Under the pieces are notes generated by a model, which was given only the letters and a program-made list of their open reading frames with translations, had not been told where the DNA came from and made no database searches. From assembly GCA_037576195.1 (NCBI GenBank), contig CM075102.1, positions 2,666,001 to 2,730,000 of the forward strand: DNA of 64,000 nucleotides, in the 5' to 3' direction. The position numbers and the translations under genes were made by a program. The first letter of the stretch is position 1; the number at the start of each line of letters is the position of its first letter. Source of the DNA: Phytoseiulus persimilis (Eukaryota > Arthropoda > Arachnida > Mesostigmata > Phytoseiidae). Below, one piece after another: positions 34,332 through 45,513 of the stretch.

Positions 34332-36263
34332 TCTACGGTAACACTCCCCGAAATAATCGCTTTCCCATCCAAAGGTGCACGCAGGACAAACATCTCGGCC
34401 CCGCCCTTCTACTAGAGCTTCCCATACTTCACAGTAGGAGTGATCGCCGCGGAGCAACGCCGCAGCATGTTCTTTATATGGCTATGAAAATACTCCGCTT
34501 CCGAGTGCGTGACGGCATACAAAACATGTATCGATGCTTGCGGACCACAGAAAATATAGCTCGTGACATGATCGAGAGCCGAGAATTCGTCGAGCGCTTG
34601 ATAGACACCAATAAGGCATTCTTGAAAACCATTCCCAACTCAGTCCAATACTGGGCCACCCGGAAGAACGATTTATTCGCTATGATTCGACGACTCGGCA
34701 AACCCACCGCGTTCTGCACCCTCAGTGCAAACGAAACGAATTGGCCACATTTGCTCCGCATCTTACACCGTCTGTCGAATGAATATAGAAATCTTGGTAG
34801 TGATATTGCGGAGAATCAAATTTTTGAGAAGCTGAAACGCTATCAACGAGCATATTTGGTGGCGGAAGACCCGGTCACCTGCTCTATCTATTTCCATGAG
34901 CTGGTGCACGTCATCATGACGATTCTGAGCTCGAAGAAGGCTCACAACCCTTTCGGAAAGCATCGTGTTATAGACTTCTTCTCAAGAATCGAGTTCCAGC
35001 AAAGGGGGAGAGCCCACAGCCATATACTACTTTGGATGGAGGATTCTCCTGCTGAGGATTTGTCAGAAAATATGCCGCGCACAGAGCAATTGATCAATGA
35101 TTTATGCAGTGTTGATCACAATGACCTGACAGACCCAGCAAAGATAAAGAATCAAACTCATGCACACACTTTCACCTGTACCAAAAGAGGTGAGCAGCAG
35201 TGCCGCTTCAAAATACCGTGTTGGCCCATGTTGCGTACGAGAGTACGACTCTTGCCATTGAGCAAAGAAGACCAGAGGAGAGCTTCTCAGGAACAAAGTG
35301 AAAAACGCGCGTGATAAACTAGAAACAAAAGCGTACGACTCCATCGAGGCGTACCTGAGCGATATCAACTGTGATAATGATCAGTATTTGAATCTGATCC
35401 GATCAACTTCGAAGCGGCCGATATTGCTGTTCAAGAGGGACATGACGCAGACTTTCATCAATACATTCAATCCATGGATGGCATCTGTGCTTAATTCGAA
35501 CATGGATTCGCATATCATACTCGATCCGCACTCCTGTGCTGCTTACGTCATCGATTATGTCAACAAATCGAATCGAGGCATCAGCTACTTACACCGGGAA
35601 CTCACAAAAATCCACGAAGCGAACCCAGAGTTTGATCAATCTCAGCTCATGGCCAAAGGGGGGCTCAGAATTCTCGACAGCGTTGAAATGTCGGCACAGG
35701 AAGCATCTTGGTATCTGTTACGCCAACCCATGAGTTGGGCTTCACGGGCCACGATCATGATCCCCACTATGCGCCCCCATGAATGATAAAAGGCTCGTAA
35801 GCTAAAATCAACCCTGACAAGAGAGAATTTAGCCAGCGACAGCGTCGACATCTGGACCAAGTCGATAATTCAGAAGTATGAAGAACGTCACGCCTCTTTG
35901 GACCATGTCACTCAATCTCAATTTGCGGCGTGGTACGGGCCGACAAAAAAAACAAAGAATGATGAGTGGAACGTGCAAGAACAGGGGAGCGCCGGAGATG
36001 ATGAGACTGAACCGAGCACTTACAAGCGCCGCACACTTTGCAAAATTATGAGGTATTGCAACTATAAACAGAATGAAACACGAGATCACAAGCGGGAAAT
36101 GGTGACTTTGCACGTTCCATTCCGTAACGAGCTGGTTGACGTCATAGATTGCGATAAGTTCCTCCAGGAGTACGAGAACAAGGAAAACGAGGTCCTCGAG
36201 AAGAGAGAAGAATTCGGAGCAGATATTGATATCGCCGCGGTTTCATGTGAAATCGAGGCAATT
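34332..36263 (+). pseudogene. Helitron RepHel, N-terminal part (Rep domain)
   Basis: This is the 5' portion of a RepHel gene. Helitron_like_N is seen in ATPQHVLYMAMKILRF and KTIPNSVQYWATRKNDLFAM. The HUH motif appears as RGRAHSHILLWM, and the paired-Tyr motif as AYVIDYVNKSNRG. Rep nicks and rejoins single-stranded DNA in rolling-circle transposition. There is a frameshift near 35300 and two stops at about 35785-35790. The extreme N-terminus is missing because the Kolobok insertion abuts it. The frame ends at 36263 only because Copia inserted there; it rejoins in frame at 45514. Confidence 0.88.
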
Positions 36264-36432
36264 TGTTGAGCTGACGTAGCAAAAACTGCTCTTGATCAGT
36301 CTTCGTTATCCAAATAGTATATATAGAGGTGTGGAAATAAAATATTCTTTACTTCGTTCCACCACTAGTCCACGTGTGCTTAGTCTCTCACTCTGTCTGG
36401 CCAGTTACCATCTAGGATTGGGTAACTCATCA
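36264..36432 (+). repeat. Copia 1 5' LTR
   Basis: The 169-bp LTR carries a TATA-like TATATATA at 36318-36325 and a polyadenylation signal AATAAA at 36336-36341. The tight TATA-to-AATAAA spacing implies a very short R region. Confidence 0.93.
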
Positions 36433-36447
36433 GGTTATGGGCCCAGG
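36433..36447 (+). promoter_or_regulatory. Copia 1 primer-binding site (half-tRNA iMet type)
   Basis: GGTTATGGGCCCAGG directly follows the LTR. It is complementary to the anticodon-loop region of eukaryotic initiator tRNA-Met, as used by Drosophila copia, which primes from an internal tRNA cut. The first ATG of gag (36437) lies inside this site. Confidence 0.85.
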
Positions 36448-39400
36448 ACACCCGAAGGGGAAAGAAGGTGATTACCAAGAAGTAGTTTTCGAGGACGATC
36501 CAGAAGAAGCTCACGTGAGGAGAACGGTGGACATGTCACAGGTCGAGACCGTGGCGTCGCCTGGCGCAGGAGTCGTACAGAACGTTGCAGTGCCAAGTTC
36601 GTTCGAGAAATTGAAAGGAGCATGCAACTACCTTGACTGGAAGTTCGCCACGGAGGCGCATTTGTTCAATTGCGATCTGTGGGATTTCGTTGAAGGCACA
36701 AGGGCAAACGAGCGTCAGGGGAAAGGGCGAAAGGAGCCATCGTGTCAGGTATCATGAGCAATCTGTTCTCATCAATACGGGATAAGAAGACCGGAAAGGA
36801 AATCTGGGATGAACTTGAAAAAATGTACCAGCCGAGGGGTCTTTACAGAGAAGTAGCTTTGCTAGATGAACTGACGAGTGTTCGGTTCAGTGACTGTGAA
36901 GGAATGGAAGAGTACCTCAACAGGAAGATCAGCGCAGCGCAAAAGCTCAGGGCCATTGACGGCGATGTTAAAGATCGCTTGTTGGCAGGGCTGATTCTGA
37001 TGAAGCTACCCGAGGAGTTCAATCCTCTGATTCAGAGCATCTCAGGTATTGGTGAAGAGGTCACGACCGAGATGGTGAAAGAAAGGCTGTTGGCTGAGGC
37101 CACGCGTCAAGAACTGCAGAAGCAGGAGTCGGCATTGGCAGGTCGCCAGATACAAAGAGGTGCCGGAGTGACTCACAATCAATCCATGTACAGGAACGGT
37201 AGCGGAAATCGCGGTAAATTCGGTCAGAGGTTCCGAGGTACGTGCAGACGGTGCCAGAGATTTGGGCATATGGCGAAAGATTGTCAAGTGAGAGTAGAGC
37301 GAGGTGGAGAGCGCGGAAATGTCGCCGAGGTGAGGAGCCAGGACATCGAAAGGGTGTTGTGTTGTTTCGCTGGTGAGTCAGACGATTGGTTCGTGGACTC
37401 CGGAGCCAGCGTGCACATGACGAGAAACAAGGAACTCTTCGTCAACTTTACCACCGACGGTCCGAAAAAGTCAGTCGCCACAGCCAATGGTGAGGTTCTC
37501 GAAGCGAAAGGTGTCGGCGATGTTCTACTGAAATTTCGCGTCCAAGGCAGGTGGTACCTCACCCGCTTGACAGATGTTATTTTCGTTCCCGATTTGAGTG
37601 TCAACCTTGTTTCTGTGAAACAACTCAGTCGAAAGGGTTTCACGACTGTTTTCTGTAATGGAAGATGCGAGATTCGGGACAGGAAAGGTCAGCTGTGTGC
37701 GGAGGCAAGCGATGTCAATGGGTTGTACAGACTGAAAAGTTGTACTGTGAGCGCCTTGGCGATTCCCTCGGTTGAAGCGAATTTCGAACTCTGGCACAAG
37801 AGATTAGGTCATCTGAATTACGAAAGCATGAAGAAACTGCCGCAAGGTCTGGTCAAAGGAGCATCGTTCCAAGTTCCGAAGACTTTGCCTGTGTGCGGTG
37901 CTTGCGCCGAAGGGAAGAAGAGTAGAGCACCATTCCATCGCTCAGAGTCGCAGTCGAAAGAGAAGCTAGAGCTGGTGCACAGCGATGTGTGCGGACCGAT
38001 GAATGTGCCGAGCGTTAGTGGTTGCCGCTACTTCTTGACTTTCGTTGATGATAAAACAAAGATGACTTTTGTGTACTTCATGAAGGCCAAGAGTGAGGTT
38101 TTCGAACATTTCAAGAACTTCATCATGTTTGCTGAGCGCAACTCAGGTAGCAAACTGAAAACGATTCGAAGTGACAACGGTACCGAGTACGTGAACGGTC
38201 GTATGGCGACGTACTTGCGAGAAAGAGGCATTCGGCACGAGATGAGTGTTCCGTTTTCGCCAGCTCAGAATGGGGTGGCGGAACGGGCACAGCGTACACT
38301 CACGGAGAAAGCGAGAGCGATGTTGGCGAACTCGAGACTCAAGTCAGTTTTCTGGGCGGAAGCGGTCAAGACAGCTTGTAGGCTGAAGAACCTCATTCCA
38401 ACCTCAAAGTTGCGAGACCAGACCCCAGTAGAGGCATGGACGGGAAGGAAGCCGGATTTGAGTTTCTTACGTGTGTTCGGATGCTTAGCATACGCTCAGG
38501 TCCCGAAACAGCAACGACGGAAGTGGGATTACAAAGCCAAAGAGTATATCTTCATTGGTTATTGTGACATTTCGAAAGCCTACCGCTTGGTCCCGTTCGA
38601 GGATATGACAAAGATAGTTCGAAGCCGAGACGTTACGTTCGACGAACATGCAAGAGCGTCGGAAAGGATGGAGAAGCCGGAAAGCTGTGACGAAGGCGAG
38701 ATTGGTTTCTTCGAGGCAGGTTCATCTGGCAGCGCAACTCAGGCAGACTCAGGCCCAGAGCACAGAGGGGTCTCCGTAAGCTCAGAAACCGAAGAAGCTA
38801 CCGTAAACCAAGAAACCGGAGGTGAACGAAACGATGTTCGGACCGCAGCTGAGAATCGATACCCAGAGCGTGAGCGACGCAAACCAGCCTGGATGGAGGA
38901 TTTTGCATGCGCGTGTGGGCCGAGTTCTACGACAGACGTGGACTGCCCATTGACTGTTGCGGAAGCAATGTCCAGATCGGATTCAGAGCAATGGAAATCA
39001 GCCATGGAGTCTGAGATGAGCGCGCACGCGAAGAACGGGACGTGGGTCCTCGTAGATCGACCTCCTGGGCGGAGGGTAATAACTTCGAAATGGGTATTCC
39101 AGCTCAAACGGGACAAAGACGGACGTGTAACGAAGTACAAAGCAAGATTGGTAGGTCGTGGTTGTTTCCAGACGAAGGGAGTGGACTATGACGAAACGTA
39201 TTCCCCAGTGGTCAAGATCACGACCCTTCGATTCCTATTCGCCACCGCGGCACAGAAAGGTTGGTCAGTTCATCAGCTAGACGTTGAAACTGCCTACCTC
39301 CACGGGAAGCTAGGATCCGAGGAGATTTTCATGGAGCAGCCCGAGCTGTTCAAAGTGGAAGAGAAGGTCTGCCTCCTGAAAAGATCTCTATACGGCTTGA

Positions 39401-40372
39401 AGCAAGCGGGTCGTGTTTGGTTCGAGACGCTGAACAAAACTTTGAAAACGCTCGCTCTGACTGAGCTCAAGTCGGACAGGTGTTGCTACTACTTTACTCA
39501 GGGCAGTAGTGTAATGGTGTTGACAATCTATGTCGACGATTTTCTGATTTTCACTAATGACCAAGAATTGAAGACTAAGCTGGTGGATTGTCTTCAAAAA
39601 GTATTCCCGATGAAAGATCTCGGGCCAGCCCAGTACTGCCTTGGTATCCGAATCACTATGCATCCTGAGATCAGGACCATTCTCTTGGATCAGAAGGAGA
39701 ACATCCTTGGAGTTTTGAAGAGATTCGGGCTTTCTGATGCGAAACCCACGTCAACGCCTCTGGAAGCAGGCGCAAAGCTTGCCAAGAGAGGTGACCAAGA
39801 ACCGAAAACTGACGCTCCCTACCGCGAGGCCGTGGGATGCTTGATACACATTTCCCAAGTAACGCGTCCCGACATATGTCATGCGGTAAGCGTGGTCAGT
39901 CAGTTCTGCGCCGATCCAAGTGAGGCCCACTGGGCGGCGGTCAAGCGTATCATGCGTTATTTGAAAGGCACCGTAGATCTAAAACTGAAGTTCGACGGGA
40001 ACAAGACGAGTCCTATGAAAGGGTTCTCCGACGCAGACTGGGGCGGTTGCGTTGATTGCAGGAAATCGACCACAGGATACGTTTTCATCGCGGCGGGGGC
40101 AAGCATCTCTTGGAACAGCAAGAAACAGCCGACGGTAGCGCTGTCAACCACGGAAGCTGAGTACATGGCTTGTTCGGCGGCTTGTCAGGAGATAAAATGG
40201 TTGTCGAATTTCGATGAGCTACCCTGCGTGACTGTCGACCGTCCAATGATATTTTATTGCGATAATCAAGGTGCCGTACTGCTCAGCGACAATGATGCCC
40301 AACACAAAAGAACGAAACACATAGATTTGCGACATCATTACATCCGGGAGATGGTTTCGAGCGGTTCTGTAG

Positions 40373-43029
40373 TCTATATATATAAAAATCCAGGGTCTGT
40401 TTGTTTGTTTGTTTGTTTGTCTGTTTGTTTGTTTGTCCTCAATAGGCTCCTCCGGTATTGATCGGATCGACTTGGAACAAACTGCATAATGTAGGGCGAC
40501 TCACCGGGAAGGACATAGGCCACCCACTCCTTCCCCCTCCCCTCCTCCCCCCTCGCGATTTACCCCAACTTTGACCCCCTCCATACTGTCACCCGCATCC
40601 AAATTCTGACGATAAGGTGCACCGCCCCGTTATGACGCCAGCCAGACTCATCCCATCGTCATCGGATATCCTTCCCCACCTCCTCTCCTATACATCTATC
40701 ATAAAAATCTATCATAAAAATTCCTGGAGGGGTGATTTCGAGACCAATAACGCCATTAGTTTCCAACTCTGGAGGGGTAAATACGAGACCAATCTGGCCT
40801 TTAGTTTCTAACTCTGGAGGGCTGATTGCGAGACCAATCTGGACATTACTTTCCAACTTTGGAGGGGTGATTCCGAGACCAATCCGACCATTAGTTTCCA
40901 ACTCTGGAGGGGTGATTCCGGTATCAATCTGGCCATTACTTTCCAACTCTGGAGGGTTGATTCCGAGACCAATCTGGCCATTACTTTCCAACTCTGGAGG
41001 GGTGATTCTGAGACCAATCTGGCCATCACTTTCCAACTCTGGAGGGGTGATTCTGAGACCAATCTGGCCATCACTTTCCAACTCTGGAGGGGTGATTCTG
41101 AGACCAATCTGGCCATCACTTTCCAACTCTGGAGGGGTGATTCCGAGACCAATCTGGCCATTAGTTTCAAACTCTGGAGGGGTGATTCTGAGACCAATCT
41201 GGCCATCACTTTCCAACTCTGGAGGGGTGATTCCGAGACCAATCTGGCCATTAGTTTCAAACTCTGGAGGGGTGATTCCGGTGCCAATCTGGCCATTAGT
41301 TTCCAACTCTGGAGGGGTGATTCCGAGACCAATCTGGCCATTAGTTTTCAACTCTGGAGGGGTGATTCCGGTGCCAATCTGGCCATTAGTTTCCAACTCT
41401 GGAGGGGTGATTCCGGTATCAATCTGGCCATTAGTTTCCAACTCTGGAGGGGTGATTCCGGTACCAATCTGGCCATTACTTTCCAACTCTGGAGGGGGGA
41501 TTCTGAGACCAATCTGGCCATTACTTTCCAACTCTGGAGGGGTGATTCCGGTATCAATCTGGCCATTAGTTTCCAACTCTGGAGGGGTGATTCCGGTACC
41601 AATCTGGCCATTAGTTTCCAACTCTGGAGGGGTGATTCCGGTATCAATCTGGCCATTAGTTTCCAACTCTGGAGGGGTGATTCCGGTATCAATCTGGCCA
41701 TTAGTTTCCAACTCTGGAGGGGTGATTCCGGTATCAATCTGGCCATTAGTTTCCAACTCTGGAGGGGTGATTCCGGTACCAATCTGGCCATTACTTTCCA
41801 ACTCTGGAGGGGGGATTCTGAGACCAATCTGGCCATTACTTTCCAACTCTGGAGGGGTGATTCCGGTATCAATCTGGCCATTAGTTTCCAACTCTGGAGG
41901 GGTGATTCCGGTACCAATCTGGCCATTACTTTCCAACTCTGGAGAGGGGATTCTGAGACCAATCTGGCCATTACTTTCCAACTCTGGAGGGGTGATTCCG
42001 AGACCAATCTGGCCATTACTTTCCAACTCTCGAGGGGTGATTCCAAGACCAATAAGCCCATCACTTCCCAACTCTGGAGGGGTGATTCCGAGACCAATCT
42101 GGCCATTACTTTCCAACTCTGGAGGGGTGATTCCGAGACCAATCTGGCCATTACTTTCCAACTCTGGAGGGGTGATTCTGAGACCAATCTGGCCATTACT
42201 TTCCAACTCTGGAGGGGCGATTCCGAGACCAATCCGGCCATTGCTTTCCAACTCTGGAGGGGTGATTCCGAGACCAATCCGACCATTACTTTACTTTCCA
42301 ACTCTGGAGGGGTGATTCCGGGACCAATCTGGCCATTACTTTCCAACTCTGGAGGGGTGATTCCGGGACCAATCTGGCCATAACTTTCCAACTCTGGAGG
42401 GGTGATTCCGGGACAAATCTGGCCATTACTTCCCAACATTAGAGGGGTGACTGCGAGACCAATCTGGACATTACTTTCCATTTTTGGAGGGGTGATTCCG
42501 AGACCAATCTGCCCATTATTTCCCAACTCTGGAGGGGTGATTCCGAGACCAATCTGCCCATTACTTTCCAACTCTGGAGGGATGATTCCGGGACCAATCT
42601 GGCCATTACTTTCCAACATTGGAGGGGTGATTGCGAGACCAATCTGGACATTACTTTCCAAGTTTGGAGAAGTGATCTCGGGACCAATCTGACCATACTT
42701 TTCCAAGTCTGGAGAGGTGATCCCGAGAGCAATCTGACTATCACTTTCCAAGTCTGGAGGGGTGATCTCGAGACATCTCTAAACACACTTTTTAAAACCT
42801 GGAGGGGTGATTCCGGGACCAATCTGACCATACTTCTCGAGACCATGATGGTGACCAAGTGAAGAGAGAGGAAAGTGCCTCGATTCCAGATCAGAATCCT
42901 ATCGAGAATCGGTGGCCACTCCCGAAGGTGTCCCGATGACACCACATGTTGGGCAAGGTGTTTCTGTCAGCAGTAGACTCCCGAAGCAAGGGACGGGCCA
43001 GCCAGCGTAGTCGGCCGAAGGCCGGCTAG
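40373..43029 (+). mobile_element. non-autonomous Helitron 1 with class B minisatellite cargo
   Basis: It starts TCTATATATATAAAA and ends CTAG directly after a hairpin (CGGCC-GAA-GGCCG, about 43012-43024), as in canonical Helitrons. There is no target-site duplication, and Copia pol continues in frame across it. About 350 bp of 5' sequence with a GTTT run is followed by a class B array (about 40728-42835) and a 3' region of about 190 bp. It encodes no transposase. The observed insertion point is G/T rather than the usual A/T, so one or two terminal bases may be altered. Confidence 0.9.
40728..42835 (-). repeat. class B minisatellite array inside Helitron 1
   Basis: About 46 units of 45 bp in reverse complement of the 21616 array (GGAGGGGTGATTCCGAGACC and CAATCTGGCC). 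Units become more diverged towards 42835. Long open frames on both strands (to 530 codons) are by-products of the stop-free 45-bp period. Confidence 0.95.
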
Positions 43030-43133
43030 TAATAAGATATATCCCGACAACCGCGATGACTGCAGACATACTAACGAAAAGTCTCACGCCGGATAAGTTC
43101 CAGAAGTGCAGGAAAGAACTCGGGCTTTCTTAA

Positions 43134-43162
43134 GACAGCAGCAGATCACGAGCAAGGGAGGG
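43134..43162 (+). promoter_or_regulatory. Copia 1 polypurine tract region
   Basis: Purine-rich AAGGGAGGG (43154-43162) lies immediately before the 3' LTR start TGTTGAG. It is the expected primer for plus-strand synthesis. Confidence 0.75.
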
Positions 43163-43213
43163 TGTTGAGCTGACGTAGCAAAAACTGCTCTTGATCAGTC
43201 TTCGTTATCCAAA

Positions 43214-45390
43214 TCTATCTATATATATAAAAATCCAGGGTCTGTTTGTTTGTTTGTTTGTTTGTTTGTTTGTTTGTTTGTTTGTCTGTTTGTTTGTTTG
43301 TCCTCAATAGGCTCCTCCGGTATTGATCGGATCTACTTGGAACAAACTGCATAATGTAGGGCGACTCACCAGGAAGGACATAGGCCACCCACCCCTCCCC
43401 CCCTCCCCCTCCCCTCCTTCCCCCCTCGCGATTTACCCCAACTTTGACCCCCTCCATACTGTCACCCGCATCCAAATTCTGACGATAAGGTGCACCGCCC
43501 CGTTATGACGCCAGCCAGATTCATCCCATCGTCATCGGATATCCTTCCCCACCTCCTCTCCTATACATCTATCATAAAAATTCCTGGAGGGGTGATTTAG
43601 AGACCAATAAGGCCATTACTTCCCAACTCTGGAGGGGTGATTCCGAGACCAATCTGGCCATTAGTTTCCAACTCTGGAGGGGTGATTACGAGACCAATCT
43701 GGCCTTTAGTTTCTAACTCTGGAGGGCTGATTGCGAGACCAATCTGGACATTACTTTCCAACTTTGGAGGGGTGATTCCGAGACCAATCTGGCCATTACT
43801 TTCCAACTCTGGAGGGGTGATTCCGGGACCAATCTGGCCATTACTTTCCAACTCTGGAGGGATGATTCCGGTGCCAATTCGACCATTAGTTTTCAACTCT
43901 GGAGGGGTGATTCCGGTATCAATCTGGCCATTACTTTCCAACTCTGGAGGGGTGATTCCGGTGCCAATTTGACCATTAGTTCTCAACTCTGGAGGGGTGA
44001 TTCCGAGACCGATCTGAGCATTACTTTTCAACTCTGGAGGGGTGATTCCGAGACCAATCTGAGCATTACTCCCCAACTCTGGAGGGGTGATTCCGAGACC
44101 AATCTGAGCATTACTTCCCAACTCTGGAGGAGTGATTCCGAGACCGATCTGAGCATCACTTCCCAACTCTGGAGGGGTGATTCCGAGACCGATCTGAGCA
44201 TTACTTTTCAACTCTGGAGGGGTGATTCCGAGACCAATCTGAGCATTACTCCCCAACTCTGGAGGGTTGATTCCGAGACCAATCTGAGCATTACTTCCCA
44301 ACTCTGGAGGAGTGATTCCGAGACCGATCTGAGCATCACTTCCCAACTCTGGAGGGGTGATTCCGAGACCGATCTGGCCATTACTTTCCAACTCTGGAGG
44401 GGTGATTCCGGGACCAATCTGGCCATTACTTTCCAACTCTGGAGGGATGATTCCGGTGCCAATTCGACCATTAGTTTTCAACTCTGGAGGGGTGATTCCG
44501 GTATCAATCTGGCCATTACTTTCCAACTCTGGAGGGGTGATTCCGGTGCCAATTTGACCATTAGTTCTCAACTCTGGAGGGGTGATTCCGAGACCGATCT
44601 GAGCATTACTTTTCAACTCTGGAGGGGTGATTCCGAGACCAATCTGAGCATTACTCCCCAACTCTGGAGGGGTGATTCCGAGACCAATCTGAGCATTACT
44701 TCCCAACTCTGGAGGAGTGATTCCGAGACCGATCTGAGCATCACTTCCCAACTCTGGAGGGGTGATTCCGAGACCGATCTGAGCATTACTTTTCAACTCT
44801 GGAGGGGTGATTCCGAGACCAATCTGAGCATTACTCCCCAACTCTGGAGGGGTGATTCCGAGACCGATCTGAGCATTACTTTTCAACTCTGGAGGGGTGA
44901 TTCCGGGGCCAATCTGAGCATTACTTCCCAACTCTGGAGGAGTGATTCCGAGACCGATCTGAGCATTACTTTTCAACTCTGGAGGGGTGATTCCGAGACC
45001 AATCTGAGCATTACTCCCCAACTCTGGAGGGGTGATTCCGAGACCGATCTGAGCATTACTTTTCAACTCTGGAGGGGTGATTCCGGGGCCAATCTGAGCA
45101 TTACTTCCCAACTCTGGAGGGGTGATTCCGAGACCAATCTGAGCATTACTTCCCAACTCTGGAGGGGTGATTCCGGGACCGATCTGAGCATTACTTCTCG
45201 AAACCTTAATGCTGACCCAGTGAAGAGAAGGAAAAGTGCCTCGATCCCAGGTCAGAATCCTATCGAGAATCGGTGGCCACCCCCGAAGGTGTCCCGATGA
45301 CACCGCATGTTAGGCAAGGTGTGTCTGTCAGCAGTAGACTCCCAAAGCAAGGGACGGGCCAGCCAGCGTAGTCGGCCGAAGGCCGGCTAG
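43214..45390 (+). mobile_element. non-autonomous Helitron 2 with class B minisatellite cargo
   Basis: It starts TCTATCTATATATATAAAA and ends with the same hairpin and CTAG as Helitron 1. Comparison with the intact 5' LTR fixes the insertion exactly between A and T (CCAAA / TAGTATA) without duplication, the Helitron rule. Its 5' and 3' regions match Helitron 1 almost base for base. The cargo array (about 43585-45195) differs in unit types and number. It has no coding capacity. Confidence 0.95.
43585..45195 (-). repeat. class B minisatellite array inside Helitron 2, with 13-unit higher-order period
   Basis: About 36 units of 45 bp. Diagnostic variants recur at a 585-bp spacing, which is 13 units: GTGCCAATTTGACC at 43961 and 44546, GATGATTCCGGTGCC at 43861 and 44446, and TCCCCAACTCTGG near 44250 and 44835. 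This indicates block duplication within the array. Confidence 0.9.
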
Positions 45391-45513
45391 TAGTATATAT
45401 AGAGGTGTGGAAATAAAATATTCTTTACTTCGTTCCACCACTAGTCCACGTGTGCTTAGTCTCTCACTCTGTCTGGCCAGTTACCATCTAGGATTGGGTA
45501 ACTCATCACAATT

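Larger units (their letters stand above)
36437..43133 (+). pseudogene. Copia 1 gag-pol, one frameshift and a Helitron insertion
   Basis: Gag starts at 36437; one frameshift near 36735 moves it to the frame that runs on to 40372. In order: gag with CCHC knuckle CRRCQRFGHMAKDC (about 37240-37285), protease WFVDSGASVHMT (about 37387), integrase zinc motif and core (HSDVCGPM, IRSDNGTEYVNG, AQNGVAERAQR), RT with YVDDFLIF (about 39530) and RNase H (STTEAEYMACSAACQEIKW). The RNase H end is cut by the Helitron and resumes in frame at 43030 (RYIPTTAMTADILTKSL, stop 43131-43133). Apart from the frameshift and insertion all catalytic motifs are present. The frame continuing past 40373 is Helitron DNA. 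Confidence 0.93.
36264..45508 (+). mobile_element. Copia element 1, young, inserted in RepHel and itself split by two Helitrons
   Basis: LTRs of 169 bp begin TGTTGAG and end CATCA. The 5' LTR is 36264-36432. The 3' LTR is 43163-43213 plus 45391-45508 and matches the 5' copy with no difference I could see. The element is flanked by CAATT on both sides (36259-36263 and 45509-45513). Removing it restores the RepHel frame (EIEAIC into LMDENN). Helitrons occupy 40373-43029 in pol and 43214-45390 in the 3' LTR. Identical LTRs imply recent insertion. Confidence 0.95.
43163..45508 (+). repeat. Copia 1 3' LTR, interrupted
   Basis: LTR bases 1-51 are at 43163-43213 and bases 52-169 at 45391-45508. Helitron 2 lies between them, directly upstream of the TATA-like stretch. 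Confidence 0.93.

Noticed and set aside
36742..40461. Intact 1239-codon Copia 1 polyprotein
   Set aside because: The last part of the open frame (after 40372) reads into Helitron DNA. The true RNase H end is 2.6 kb further on, and the gag start is in another frame.
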